DNA of 5,343 nucleotides from Paracoccaceae bacterium. Its GTDB lineage: Bacteria > Pseudomonadota > Alphaproteobacteria > Rhodobacterales > Rhodobacteraceae. Of the stretch, positions 1 to 5,343 are shown one piece after another (position 1 is the stretch's first letter; each line of letters opens with the position of its first letter). The notes beneath the pieces were generated by a model. It was not told the DNA's origin. It did no database searches and worked only from the letters and a program-made list of their open reading frames with translations. The DNA lies in assembly GCA_003551745.1 (NCBI GenBank), contig PUNI01000342.1, positions 1 to 5,343 on the forward strand, written 5' to 3'. The translations under genes were made by a program, and so were the position numbers.

Positions 1-657
1 CGGTCCGCCGTTGGCCGCGTCCGGCGGGCCGGGGCGTGGCAGTGGCGCGATGCTGCCGGGCGCAGGCGCCGGGGTGGCCTCGAAGAGCGATGCTGCCTCG
101 TCGGCCCCGTCGCCCAGCTGCGCGTCGATGCGGGCGATGACCCGGTCGGTGATGTCGATCTCGTCCAGCGCGAGGAGGATCGCGCGCGAGTCGAGCACCG
201 CGACCGCACCGGACTCGGCCAGCACCTGCGCGGCGATCGGCAGGGCCGCCTCGAAGAAGCGCTGCTGTTCGATGTCACGGAAGTCGCCAAGGGCCCGCCC
301 CTTTGCCTCCTGGGTGCGGCGGATACCTTCCACCCGGGTGTCGAAGGCATCGGCGAGTTCCCGGAACGCCTCGGGCGCCATGTCGCCGCGCTGCTCGGCG
401 AGCGCGCGCTCCTCGGCGCCCAGCATCTCCTCATAGGCCCGGTTCTCGTCGGAGAGCGCCTGCGCCGCCGCCTCCAGCGTTCGGGTCACCCGCTGTCCGA
501 AGGCCGACTCGAGGAAGAGCCGCTCCTGATCGATCGTCACGACCGGCGGCAGGCTGCCCATGGACAGCAGCTGATCCGCCGCCTGGCCCTGCCCGGCGGT
601 AGGCCACGCGGCCGCTGCCGCCACGACGGCGAGGCAGCGCGCCGCCCTTGCGAGCAT
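1..657 (-). CDS. skp: Skp/OmpH-family periplasmic chaperone, C-terminus cut by the window edge
   Basis: Skp (OmpH) binds unfolded outer-membrane proteins in the periplasm and delivers them to BamA. The frame starts at ATG 657 and stays open to the left edge, giving 219 residues. A signal peptide with an Ala/Val core at 8-18 spans about 1-26, with likely cleavage after GQGQA. The OmpH domain covers about 38-183: VVTIDQERLF at 39-48, a long charged, helical arm region at about 58-135 (EENRxxE-like, EAFRELADAFDTRVEGIRRTQEAK), then FFEAALPIAAQVLAESGAVAVLD and the closing DITDRVIARID of the trimeric body. An Ala/Pro/Gly-rich tail begins near 194 and continues past the window. The family is usually about 160-200 residues, so this copy is somewhat long. 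Its start overlaps the bamA stop (TGATG), with no good Shine-Dalgarno, suggesting translational coupling. Assignment rests on recognised OmpH sequence pattern and position after bamA. Trimer and tentacle structure are family knowledge. Confidence 0.9.
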   Translation of the reverse strand, partial: MLARAARCLAVVAAAAAWPTAGQGQAADQLLSMGSLPPVVTIDQERLFLESAFGQRVTRTLEAAAQALSDENRAYEEMLGAEERALAEQRGDMAPEAFRELADAFDTRVEGIRRTQEAKGRALGDFRDIEQQRFFEAALPIAAQVLAESGAVAVLDSRAILLALDEIDITDRVIARIDAQLGDGADEAASLFEATPAPAPGSIAPLPRPGPPDAANGGP

Positions 658-2978
658 CAGAACCGGCTCGAGATCGAAAAGTCGAAGTTCTGCGCGCGGT
701 CGTAGGAGGTCTTTCGCACCGGGCGCGAGAAGTTGAAACGCAGCGGCCCCAGCGGCGTGTCCCAGAACAGCGACACACCGGCGGCCGCACGCCAGCGCAG
801 CGAGTCGTCCACCGGGTCATCGCCGAACGGGCCGCCATCGACGTTGTCGAGCTTCCACGCCGAGCCCACGTCGAAGAAAACGCCGCCGCTCAGCCCGTAT
901 TCCTCGGGCAGGCCGAGCGGGAAATCGGCCTCGAAGCGGGCCGCAGCAAGATAGTTGCCGCGCAGATTGTCGCCGCTGACGCGGTCACGCGGGCCGACGC
1001 GACCGGGCCGGAAGCCACGGATCGCGTCGCTCAGCTCGAAACGCTCCACGAAGCGGCTGTCGCCGCGCAGCATGTTGAGCGCACCGCCCTCGACCTCCAC
1101 CCGCAGCGTCACTTCCTCGTTGAGCACCCGCTGCTCGACGAGGCCGAGGGCCGTGGTGCGGATGAACCGGCGGTCACCGCCCACCCCGGCGAAATCCTGG
1201 GAAAAGCGGAAGAAGTAGCCGGTGCCGGGGTTCAGTTCGCTGCGCAGCGCGTTGTAGGTCCAGGTGTAGCCGACAAGGCTGGTGGTGGCGCGGCGCGGCT
1301 CGTCCCGGATGATGGCGGAGACATCGTCACCGACGCGCCGCAGCTTGTCGTCCTGCAAGGTGTAGCGCACACTGAGCCGGCTGTTTTCCGTGAGCGGAAA
1401 GCCGAGCGACGGGCTGATCCGGATGGTGCGCGTGTCGAAATCGCTGCCGCGGAAGCTGCGGGTCTCGCGATAGCCCAGCGACAGACCCAGCCGCAGGTCA
1501 CGCTCCAGGAAGGCCGGCTCGACGAAACCGAAGGTGAACTCGCGGCTGCCGCGTGTCGTGTTCAGGGCAAAATCGACCTCCTGGCCGCGACCGAGGAAGT
1601 TGAGCTCCGAGAAGCTGATGGTACCGCCGAAGCCTTCGCCCCGGGCATAGCTGATGCCGAAGCCCAGCGAGCCGGTGGTCGTCTCCTCGACATTGACGTC
1701 GATGACCACCTGATCATCGGCCGATCCGGACCGCCCCTCGACCTCGACATCGGCGAAATACCCCAGCGCGCGGATGCGCTCGGCCGCCTCGCGGATCTCG
1801 CGCGGGTTCAGCGGGTCGCCCTCGGCGATTCGGAACTGCCTGCGGATCACCCGGTCCAGCGTCGTCACGTTGCCCTGGATGTCGATGCGCTCCACGAAGA
1901 TGCGTTCGCCGGGCACGAGGGCGAACTCGATGTCGACGGTGCCGGCCCGCTCGTTGCGGGTGATGCGGGGATCGACGCGCGCGAAGCGCAGGCCGCGCTG
2001 GCTCGCCAGCCGCTCCATGCGCGCGACGGTGGCGTCGATGGAGTTGGGCGAGAAGGTCTGGCCCGACCGCACCCGCACCTCGTTGCGGAAGTCTTCGGCG
2101 CTGACCCCGTCGATCTCGCTGACGGTGGTGACGTTGCCGATCCGGTAGGGCTGGCCCTCGCGGATGGTGAAGGTGATGAAGAAGGCGTCCTGCTCGCGCG
2201 AAAGCTCGGAGGTGACCGACAGGATCTGGAAGTCGATGTAGCCGCGCGCGAGGTAGAAGTCGCGCAACAGCTGCCGGTCGAGCTCGATGCGCTCCTCGAG
2301 GAAGGTGTCTCGCTGCACGAAGCGGCGCAGCAGCCCGGCCTGCTTGGTGTCGAGCACGCGGCGCAGCCGCTGGTCGGAGAAGGCGCGGTTGCCGACGAAG
2401 GCCAGACGCTCGACCTCCACCGTCCGGCCCTCTCGCACCTCGAACACGAGATCGACGCGATTGCCCGACCGGTCGATGATGCGGGGCGTCACCTCGGCGG
2501 CGAAGCGGCCGCGGGCGCGGTAGACCTCGGCGATCGCGGCGGCGTCGCGCTCGGCGGCGGCCGGCGAATAGACCCGCCGCGCCTGCGACTCGATCACCTC
2601 CAGCAGCACCTCGTCATCGATGCGACGGTTGCCTTCGATGCTGATGACGTTGATCGTCGGAAACTCGCGCACGGTGATGACGAGCGTGTTGCCCCGCGGG
2701 TCGAAGACGACATCCTCGAACAGCCCCGCGTTCACCACCCGCTGGAAGGCAGCGTTGAGATCGCCCTGCGAAATGGTCTGGCCGCGGGGAATGTTGGCGA
2801 AGGAGGCAACGGTGGTGGCATCCACACGCTCGTTGCCTTCGACGCGGATCGTGCTGAAGTTGAAGCTCTGGGCGGACGCTGCGACCGGCAGGAGCAGTAC
2901 CACCAGCAACCCGAGTGTCGCGACGACCGTGCGGACCCGACATGCCGCGCCGCGAAAAATCCTGCCCGTGCCCCGCAT
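657..2978 (-). CDS. bamA: Outer-membrane protein assembly factor BamA (Omp85)
   Basis: BamA is the essential central subunit of the BAM complex, which folds and inserts beta-barrel proteins into the outer membrane. The 773 residues are close to the family norm (E. coli 810). A signal peptide covers about 1-36, with a hydrophobic core at 18-33 and probable cleavage after ASA before Q37. Five POTRA domains follow at about 38-105, 106-184, 186-275, 276-355 and 357-432, each opening with a pattern such as IRVEGNERV, ISIEGNRRI, LAFVGNRAF or IDIQGN. The 16-stranded barrel occupies about 436-773 and starts at TGSLGFGISY. The L6-loop motif is IRGF at 653-656, equivalent to the family VRGF with R654 as the key arginine. 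The protein ends in phenylalanine, the expected C-terminal beta-signal residue. The start is ATG with an AGGA site. The TGA stop overlaps the skp start by one base. The frame is intact and complete. Confidence 0.98.
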   Translation of the reverse strand: MRGTGRIFRGAACRVRTVVATLGLLVVLLLPVAASAQSFNFSTIRVEGNERVDATTVASFANIPRGQTISQGDLNAAFQRVVNAGLFEDVVFDPRGNTLVITVREFPTINVISIEGNRRIDDEVLLEVIESQARRVYSPAAAERDAAAIAEVYRARGRFAAEVTPRIIDRSGNRVDLVFEVREGRTVEVERLAFVGNRAFSDQRLRRVLDTKQAGLLRRFVQRDTFLEERIELDRQLLRDFYLARGYIDFQILSVTSELSREQDAFFITFTIREGQPYRIGNVTTVSEIDGVSAEDFRNEVRVRSGQTFSPNSIDATVARMERLASQRGLRFARVDPRITRNERAGTVDIEFALVPGERIFVERIDIQGNVTTLDRVIRRQFRIAEGDPLNPREIREAAERIRALGYFADVEVEGRSGSADDQVVIDVNVEETTTGSLGFGISYARGEGFGGTISFSELNFLGRGQEVDFALNTTRGSREFTFGFVEPAFLERDLRLGLSLGYRETRSFRGSDFDTRTIRISPSLGFPLTENSRLSVRYTLQDDKLRRVGDDVSAIIRDEPRRATTSLVGYTWTYNALRSELNPGTGYFFRFSQDFAGVGGDRRFIRTTALGLVEQRVLNEEVTLRVEVEGGALNMLRGDSRFVERFELSDAIRGFRPGRVGPRDRVSGDNLRGNYLAAARFEADFPLGLPEEYGLSGGVFFDVGSAWKLDNVDGGPFGDDPVDDSLRWRAAAGVSLFWDTPLGPLRFNFSRPVRKTSYDRAQNFDFSISSRF

Positions 2979-2985
2979 GCCGCTG

Positions 2986-2989
2986 TCCT
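2986..2989 (-). promoter_or_regulatory. Ribosome binding site of bamA
   Basis: AGGA on the minus strand sits seven bases before the ATG at 2978. Together with the complete signal peptide that begins immediately at this ATG, it supports the chosen bamA start. Confidence 0.6.
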
Positions 2990-3028
2990 GTCCCTGCCCC
3001 GCCGCTGCCCGGCGTTTCGACTGCGATC

Positions 3029-3057
3029 TGACTACCGGGATTGCCCAGCCTTGTCAA
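3029..3057 (-). promoter_or_regulatory. Candidate sigma-70 type promoter for bamA-skp
   Basis: The minus strand carries a perfect TTGACA at 3057-3052, then 17 bases, then TAGTCA at 3034-3029. The -35 box and spacing are ideal, but the -10 matches TATAAT only at its first two positions, so this is a weak-to-moderate call. Transcription would begin near 3020 and give a leader of about 40 bases before bamA. The position inside a long gap in an otherwise tight gene cluster fits an internal promoter that lets bamA and skp be made independently of dxr-rseP. Promoters of housekeeping genes in GC-rich alphaproteobacteria often keep the -35 better than the -10. Confidence 0.35.
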
Positions 3058-3115
3058 AAGCGCAGGGCGGTTCCCACGACAGGCTTCGAGGGGCGTTGCA
3101 GGGAGGCTCGGGTCG

Positions 3116-3253
3116 TCAGTGGCCCAGGAGCTGCGTGGCCAGACTGGCGCCGGCAAGGAGGGCACCCGACAGGGTCAGCGCGACCAGCGCGCGGTCTCTC
3201 GCGAGACCGAGAATCGCATGCAGTCCGTCACGTCTTTCGCCTGGAGGCCGCAT
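3116..3253 (-). CDS. Hypothetical 45-residue single-pass membrane protein between rseP and bamA
   Basis: I do not recognise this protein. The frame runs from ATG at 3253 to TGA at 3116-3118 and encodes 45 residues. The first 21 are polar and basic (MRPPGERRDG at 1-10, then R19, D20, R21). Residues 22-43 form one hydrophobic stretch, ALVALTLSGALL continuing to TQLL, which predicts a single transmembrane helix with the N terminus in the cytoplasm by the positive-inside rule. An uncleaved signal anchor, or cleavage after ASLA (36-39), cannot be excluded. There is no lipobox cysteine. An upstream in-frame ATG at 3274 would give 52 residues but has a poor ribosome site. Codon use is uneven: 10 of the first 18 codons after the start end in A or T, including two AGA, against 3 of the last 26, so the hydrophobic half looks more gene-like than the front. 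It starts 83 bases after rseP and ends 137 bases before bamA, on the same strand. A chance ORF remains possible. Confidence 0.45.
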   Translation of the reverse strand: MRPPGERRDGLHAILGLARDRALVALTLSGALLAGASLATQLLGH

Positions 3254-3259
3254 CGCGCC

Positions 3260-3266
3260 ACCTCCC
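3260..3266 (-). promoter_or_regulatory. Strong ribosome binding site of the small ORF
   Basis: The minus strand reads GGGAGGT, nearly a full anti-16S complement, six bases before the ATG at 3253. It lies between an in-frame upstream ATG (3274) and this second ATG, and therefore decides the start in favour of 3253. It is the best Shine-Dalgarno match noticed ahead of any gene in the window, which is the main reason for calling the small ORF. Confidence 0.55.
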
Positions 3267-3336
3267 GTGGCCATTGGTCCAGCTCACAGGAGCATCGCAG
3301 GCAATTGCGCGGATTCCGTGACGATCGCGCGGCGGT

Positions 3337-4677
3337 TCAGGGACAGAAGAGATCGTTGCCGAGCGCGAAGACCATCAGGGTCAGGATCATCGCCAGCCCC
3401 AGCGCCATCAGCACCTGCAAGGCCCGGTCGCTGGGCGGGCGGCCGGTCACCGCCTCCCAGGCGTGGAAGATCAGATGGCCGCCGTCGAGGATCGGGATGG
3501 GAAAGAGGTTGATCAGCCCCACCGCCGTGGACAGCACCGCGATGAACCAGATGAAGCTCGCCAGCCCGTCTGCCGCCATCGCACCGGAGGTCTCCGCGAT
3601 GCCGATCGGACCGCGCAGGTTGCAGGAGCTGATCGCGCCGGTGATGATGTGCCACAGGCCCGACAGGCTGGTTGTGGCGATGAACCAGGTGCGGTCCACA
3701 CCGAGGCCGAGCGCCTCGAAGACGCCGGGGCGCCGGGTCTCGGTCTCGAACACCATGCCGCCGGTGAGGCCGATCAGCCAGCGGGTCTCGAAGCCGCCGC
3801 CGGCCACGGGCAGATCGACGCTCCGCGGCGTCAGGGCCACATCGAAGGTCTCGCCATCGCGCCAGACCTCCAGAAGCAGTGGCCGGCCTTCGGACTCCGC
3901 CACGCGATCGCGCAGTTCGCGGAACGCGGCGACCGGCTCGCCGTCGATCGACAGCACGAGGTCGCCGGGACGCATGTCCACGTCGCGGGCGGCCGACTGC
4001 GGCTGGACGGCGTCGGCCAGCGGCGGGAAGGGATAGGGGCCCATGATATCGCGCGGCACGCCGTCCCGCTCGACCTCATAGCGCAGGGTCGGCGCCGGCT
4101 CGATCTCGTCGACCACCCGCATGAAGCTCGCCATGTCGGGGGTCTCGACGCCCTCGACGGCGAGGATCAGGTCACCCTCGCGCAACTCGGTTTCCTCGAC
4201 CTCCGGCAGGGGCTTGAGCGAGCCGACGACGGGCCGGTCGACCCCAACGCCCTGCACTAGGAAGAAGCCGGCGAAGACCAGGATCGACAGGGCGAAATTG
4301 AAGAGCGGGCCGGCAGCGACAGTGGCCGAGCGCGCCCAGAGCGGCGCCCCGTGCATGGTGTGGCGCCGCTGCTCGGCCTGCATCCGGTCGACCTCGGCCG
4401 ATTTCCCCGAGGAGGCCGCATCCGAATCGCCGAGGAACTTCACGTATCCGCCCAGTGGAAGTGCTGCGACCTGCCAGCGCGTGCCGCGTCGGTCCATGCG
4501 GCTCAGCAGGACCGGGCCGAAGCCGATCGAGAACACCTCGGCATGGATCCCCGACCAGCGCCCCACGATGTAATGGCCGTATTCATGCACGGCCACGATG
4601 ATCGACAGCGCCACGATGAAGGCGAGGATCGTGAAGGCAAGGCCCCCGAAGGACGGGATCAGGCCGAAGATATCCAA
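3337..4677 (-). CDS. rseP: RseP-family site-2 intramembrane zinc metalloprotease
   Basis: This inner-membrane protease (M50 family) cuts transmembrane segments of substrates already trimmed by a periplasmic protease, typically anti-sigma factors, releasing envelope stress sigma factors; it also clears signal peptide remnants. The 446 residues match the family length (E. coli about 450). A hydrophobic segment at about 12-30 runs into HEYGH at 31-35, the zinc-binding HExxH. The membrane-reentrant region around LPLGGYVKFLGD (73-84) follows, then a second membrane segment at about 118-141. Two PDZ-like regions lie at about 145-215 and 222-285, with REGDLI and RPGDLV turns. GPIGIAE (356-362) precedes the third segment, and N390 with the LDGG at 397-400 gives the second zinc-ligand motif (D398). 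A last segment spans about 422-440. The start is TTG. The gene follows dxr by 30 bases and is probably co-transcribed with it. The orthologue in Caulobacter is called MmpA. The actual substrate here is unknown. Confidence 0.97.
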   Translation of the reverse strand: MDIFGLIPSFGGLAFTILAFIVALSIIVAVHEYGHYIVGRWSGIHAEVFSIGFGPVLLSRMDRRGTRWQVAALPLGGYVKFLGDSDAASSGKSAEVDRMQAEQRRHTMHGAPLWARSATVAAGPLFNFALSILVFAGFFLVQGVGVDRPVVGSLKPLPEVEETELREGDLILAVEGVETPDMASFMRVVDEIEPAPTLRYEVERDGVPRDIMGPYPFPPLADAVQPQSAARDVDMRPGDLVLSIDGEPVAAFRELRDRVAESEGRPLLLEVWRDGETFDVALTPRSVDLPVAGGGFETRWLIGLTGGMVFETETRRPGVFEALGLGVDRTWFIATTSLSGLWHIITGAISSCNLRGPIGIAETSGAMAADGLASFIWFIAVLSTAVGLINLFPIPILDGGHLIFHAWEAVTGRPPSDRALQVLMALGLAMILTLMVFALGNDLFCP

Positions 4678-4686
4678 GGAGTTCGA

Positions 4687-4693
4687 TCCTTCC
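4687..4693 (-). promoter_or_regulatory. Ribosome binding site for rseP supporting a TTG start
   Basis: The minus strand reads GGAAGGA here, followed by nine bases and then TTG at 4677. The 30-base dxr-rseP gap contains no ATG or GTG in the rseP frame. The first transmembrane segment and the HEYGH motif follow within 35 codons, so a later start would delete essential parts. Together these favour the TTG. The spacing is slightly long but acceptable. Confidence 0.6.
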
Positions 4694-4707
4694 GTCAGCC
4701 CGCTGGG

Positions 4708-5343
4708 TCAGACCTGCGGGGTGTGCACCGCGGCACCGGCCGCGATCACCTGCCGTGCCGTCTCCCGGGCGAGATGGTCCATTTGCAGAACGGTATCAAG
4801 ACTGTCCGGCGCATTTGTGAGATCGCCACGGCCGCCCAGCCGGTTGAGCGTTTCCTCGACCACCTCGGACATCTGCAGGAACGCGAGCCGTTCGGCGATG
4901 AAGGCGTCCAGCGCGGTCTCCTTGGCTGCGTTGAAGGCCGCTCCGGCAAGCCCGCGGGTCTCCATCACCTCGCGCGCCAGCCGGAGCGCGGGGAAGCGCG
5001 CCTCGTCCGGCGCCTCGAAGGTCAGGCTGCCGAGCCGCGCCAGATCCAGCCGTTCCACCGGGGTCTCGCGCCGCTCGGGCCAGTTCAGCGCATAGCCGAT
5101 CGCGTGCCGCATGTCGGCGGGGCCGAGATGCGCCATCAGCCCCCCGTCGGTGAAGCCGACCAGCGCGTGCACGATCGACTGCGGATGCACCACGGCCTCG
5201 ATACGCTCGGGCGCAATTCCGAAGAACTCTCGTGTCTCAATGAGTTCCAGAGCCTTGTTGAAAAGCGAGGCGCTGTCGATCGAGATCCTGAGACCCATCG
5301 ACCAGTTCGGGTGCGCGCGGGCCTCGGCCACCGTGGCGGCGGC
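4708..5343 (-). CDS. dxr: 1-deoxy-D-xylulose 5-phosphate reductoisomerase, C-terminal part (cut by the window edge)
   Basis: Dxr (IspC) is the cytosolic NADPH- and divalent-metal-dependent enzyme that converts 1-deoxy-D-xylulose 5-phosphate to 2-C-methyl-D-erythritol 4-phosphate, the committed step of the MEP isoprenoid pathway. The frame is open from the right edge and gives 211 residues before a TGA, roughly the last half of a protein usually near 390-400 residues. Within the fragment, residues 11-17 read HPNWSMG and residues 21-33 read SIDSASLFNKALE. By alignment from memory, S24, N29, K30 and E33 match E. coli S222, N227, K228 and metal ligand E231. HPQSIVH at 53-59 supplies the counterpart of active-site H257. 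The Rossmann NADPH domain and the other metal ligands (D150 and E152 in E. coli) lie outside the window, so completeness cannot be judged. The stop is 30 bases upstream of rseP, consistent with one operon. No frameshift or missing motif is visible. Confidence 0.96.
   Translation of the reverse strand, partial: AAATVAEARAHPNWSMGLRISIDSASLFNKALELIETREFFGIAPERIEAVVHPQSIVHALVGFTDGGLMAHLGPADMRHAIGYALNWPERRETPVERLDLARLGSLTFEAPDEARFPALRLAREVMETRGLAGAAFNAAKETALDAFIAERLAFLQMSEVVEETLNRLGGRGDLTNAPDSLDTVLQMDHLARETARQVIAAGAAVHTPQV

Larger units (their letters stand above)
2979..3336. other. 358-base rseP-bamA gap: small ORF, candidate promoter, no clear terminator
   Basis: This is the only long stretch between the main genes. 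Reading on the minus strand, it holds 83 bases with nothing recognisable after the rseP stop, then the 45-residue ORF (3253-3116), then 137 bases with the TTGACA promoter candidate and the bamA ribosome site. No GC-rich hairpin followed by a T run is seen after rseP, so read-through into bamA is possible. The one clean inverted repeat (3192-3209) lies inside the small ORF and has no T tract. No tRNA, known riboswitch or insertion-sequence end was recognised. Confidence 0.6.

Noticed and set aside
431..838. A 135-codon minus-strand frame across the bamA-skp junction
   Set aside because: It is out of frame with both bamA and skp, whose frames meet cleanly at the TGATG overlap. Gly/Arg-rich translation without domain features marks it as a shadow.
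3001..3115. Possible rho-independent terminator ahead of bamA around the minus-strand CTTTTG
   Set aside because: The T run is only four bases and no stable stem immediately precedes it; it overlaps the TTGACA box, which explains it better.
2614..3165. A 183-codon minus-strand frame across the bamA start and the gap
   Set aside because: It overlaps bamA out of frame for more than half its length and its translation is compositionally odd. The bamA signal peptide and POTRA 1 occupy the same DNA in a convincing frame.
3272..3274. An earlier ATG for the small ORF giving 52 residues
   Set aside because: It is in frame, but the bases before it offer only a weak ribosome site, whereas GGGAGGT is placed ideally for the ATG at 3253. 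Kept only as an alternative.
3211..3316. Two GANTC sites (3211-3215 and 3312-3316), the CcrM methylation motif of alphaproteobacteria, in the rseP-bamA gap
   Set aside because: Similar sites occur at several other places within the coding regions of the window, so two in this gap are not clear evidence of cell-cycle control.
648..3512. A 954-codon open frame on the plus strand, longer than bamA itself
   Set aside because: It is antisense to bamA, the small ORF and the end of rseP. It lacks recognisable domains, has low-complexity Ala/Arg/Asp/Val composition, and is explained by GC-rich codon structure on the opposite strand leaving few stops. The bamA frame contains a signal peptide, five POTRA domains and a barrel, so it is the real gene.
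3041..4573. Several plus-strand open frames (3041-4036, 3463-4260, 4121-4573) opposite rseP
   Set aside because: Their translations are Arg/Ser/Pro/Ala-rich with no family features and lie opposite a well-supported protease gene.
1..5343. Search by eye for tRNA/rRNA genes, insertion sequences, CRISPR arrays, toxin-antitoxin or defence genes
   Set aside because: Nothing of the kind was recognised. The window is almost filled by conserved envelope and isoprenoid housekeeping genes with uniform base composition and no repeats suggesting transfer.

Overview
The window is a chromosomal segment from a GC-rich alphaproteobacterium, most likely a member of the Rhodobacterales. This placement rests on my memory of how BamA and Skp/OmpH proteins of that order look (for example the RRVYSPA, NRAFSDQRLRRVL and RVEGIRRTQEAK segments), on the strongly GC-ending codons and on the gene order. 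I ran no database search. All genes lie on the minus strand, so transcription runs from high to low coordinates.

Layout in transcription order: the C-terminal half of dxr (MEP isoprenoid pathway) enters at the right edge and stops at 4708. A 30-base gap leads to rseP (4677-3337), an inner-membrane site-2 protease that starts at TTG. A 358-base gap (2979-3336) follows. It contains a probable small single-pass membrane protein gene (3253-3116) with a strong ribosome binding site, then a perfect TTGACA box that may mark a promoter for bamA. The gene bamA (2978-657), encoding the outer-membrane beta-barrel assembly factor, follows with its own ribosome binding site. Its stop codon overlaps by one base the start of skp/ompH (657 to the left edge), which encodes a periplasmic chaperone and runs out of the window with an Ala/Pro-rich tail.

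This is the widely conserved cell-envelope cluster in which isoprenoid precursor synthesis (Dxr) sits next to envelope stress proteolysis (RseP) and outer-membrane protein assembly (BamA and Skp). In many proteobacteria the lpxD/fabZ/lpxA lipid A genes follow downstream, here outside the window. Skp escorts unfolded outer-membrane proteins across the periplasm, BamA inserts them, and RseP-type proteases commonly report failure of that process by cleaving membrane-bound anti-sigma factors.

The four main genes are ordinary. I see no mobile element, CRISPR array, tRNA or rRNA. The least explained part is the rseP-bamA gap with its small ORF and candidate promoter.
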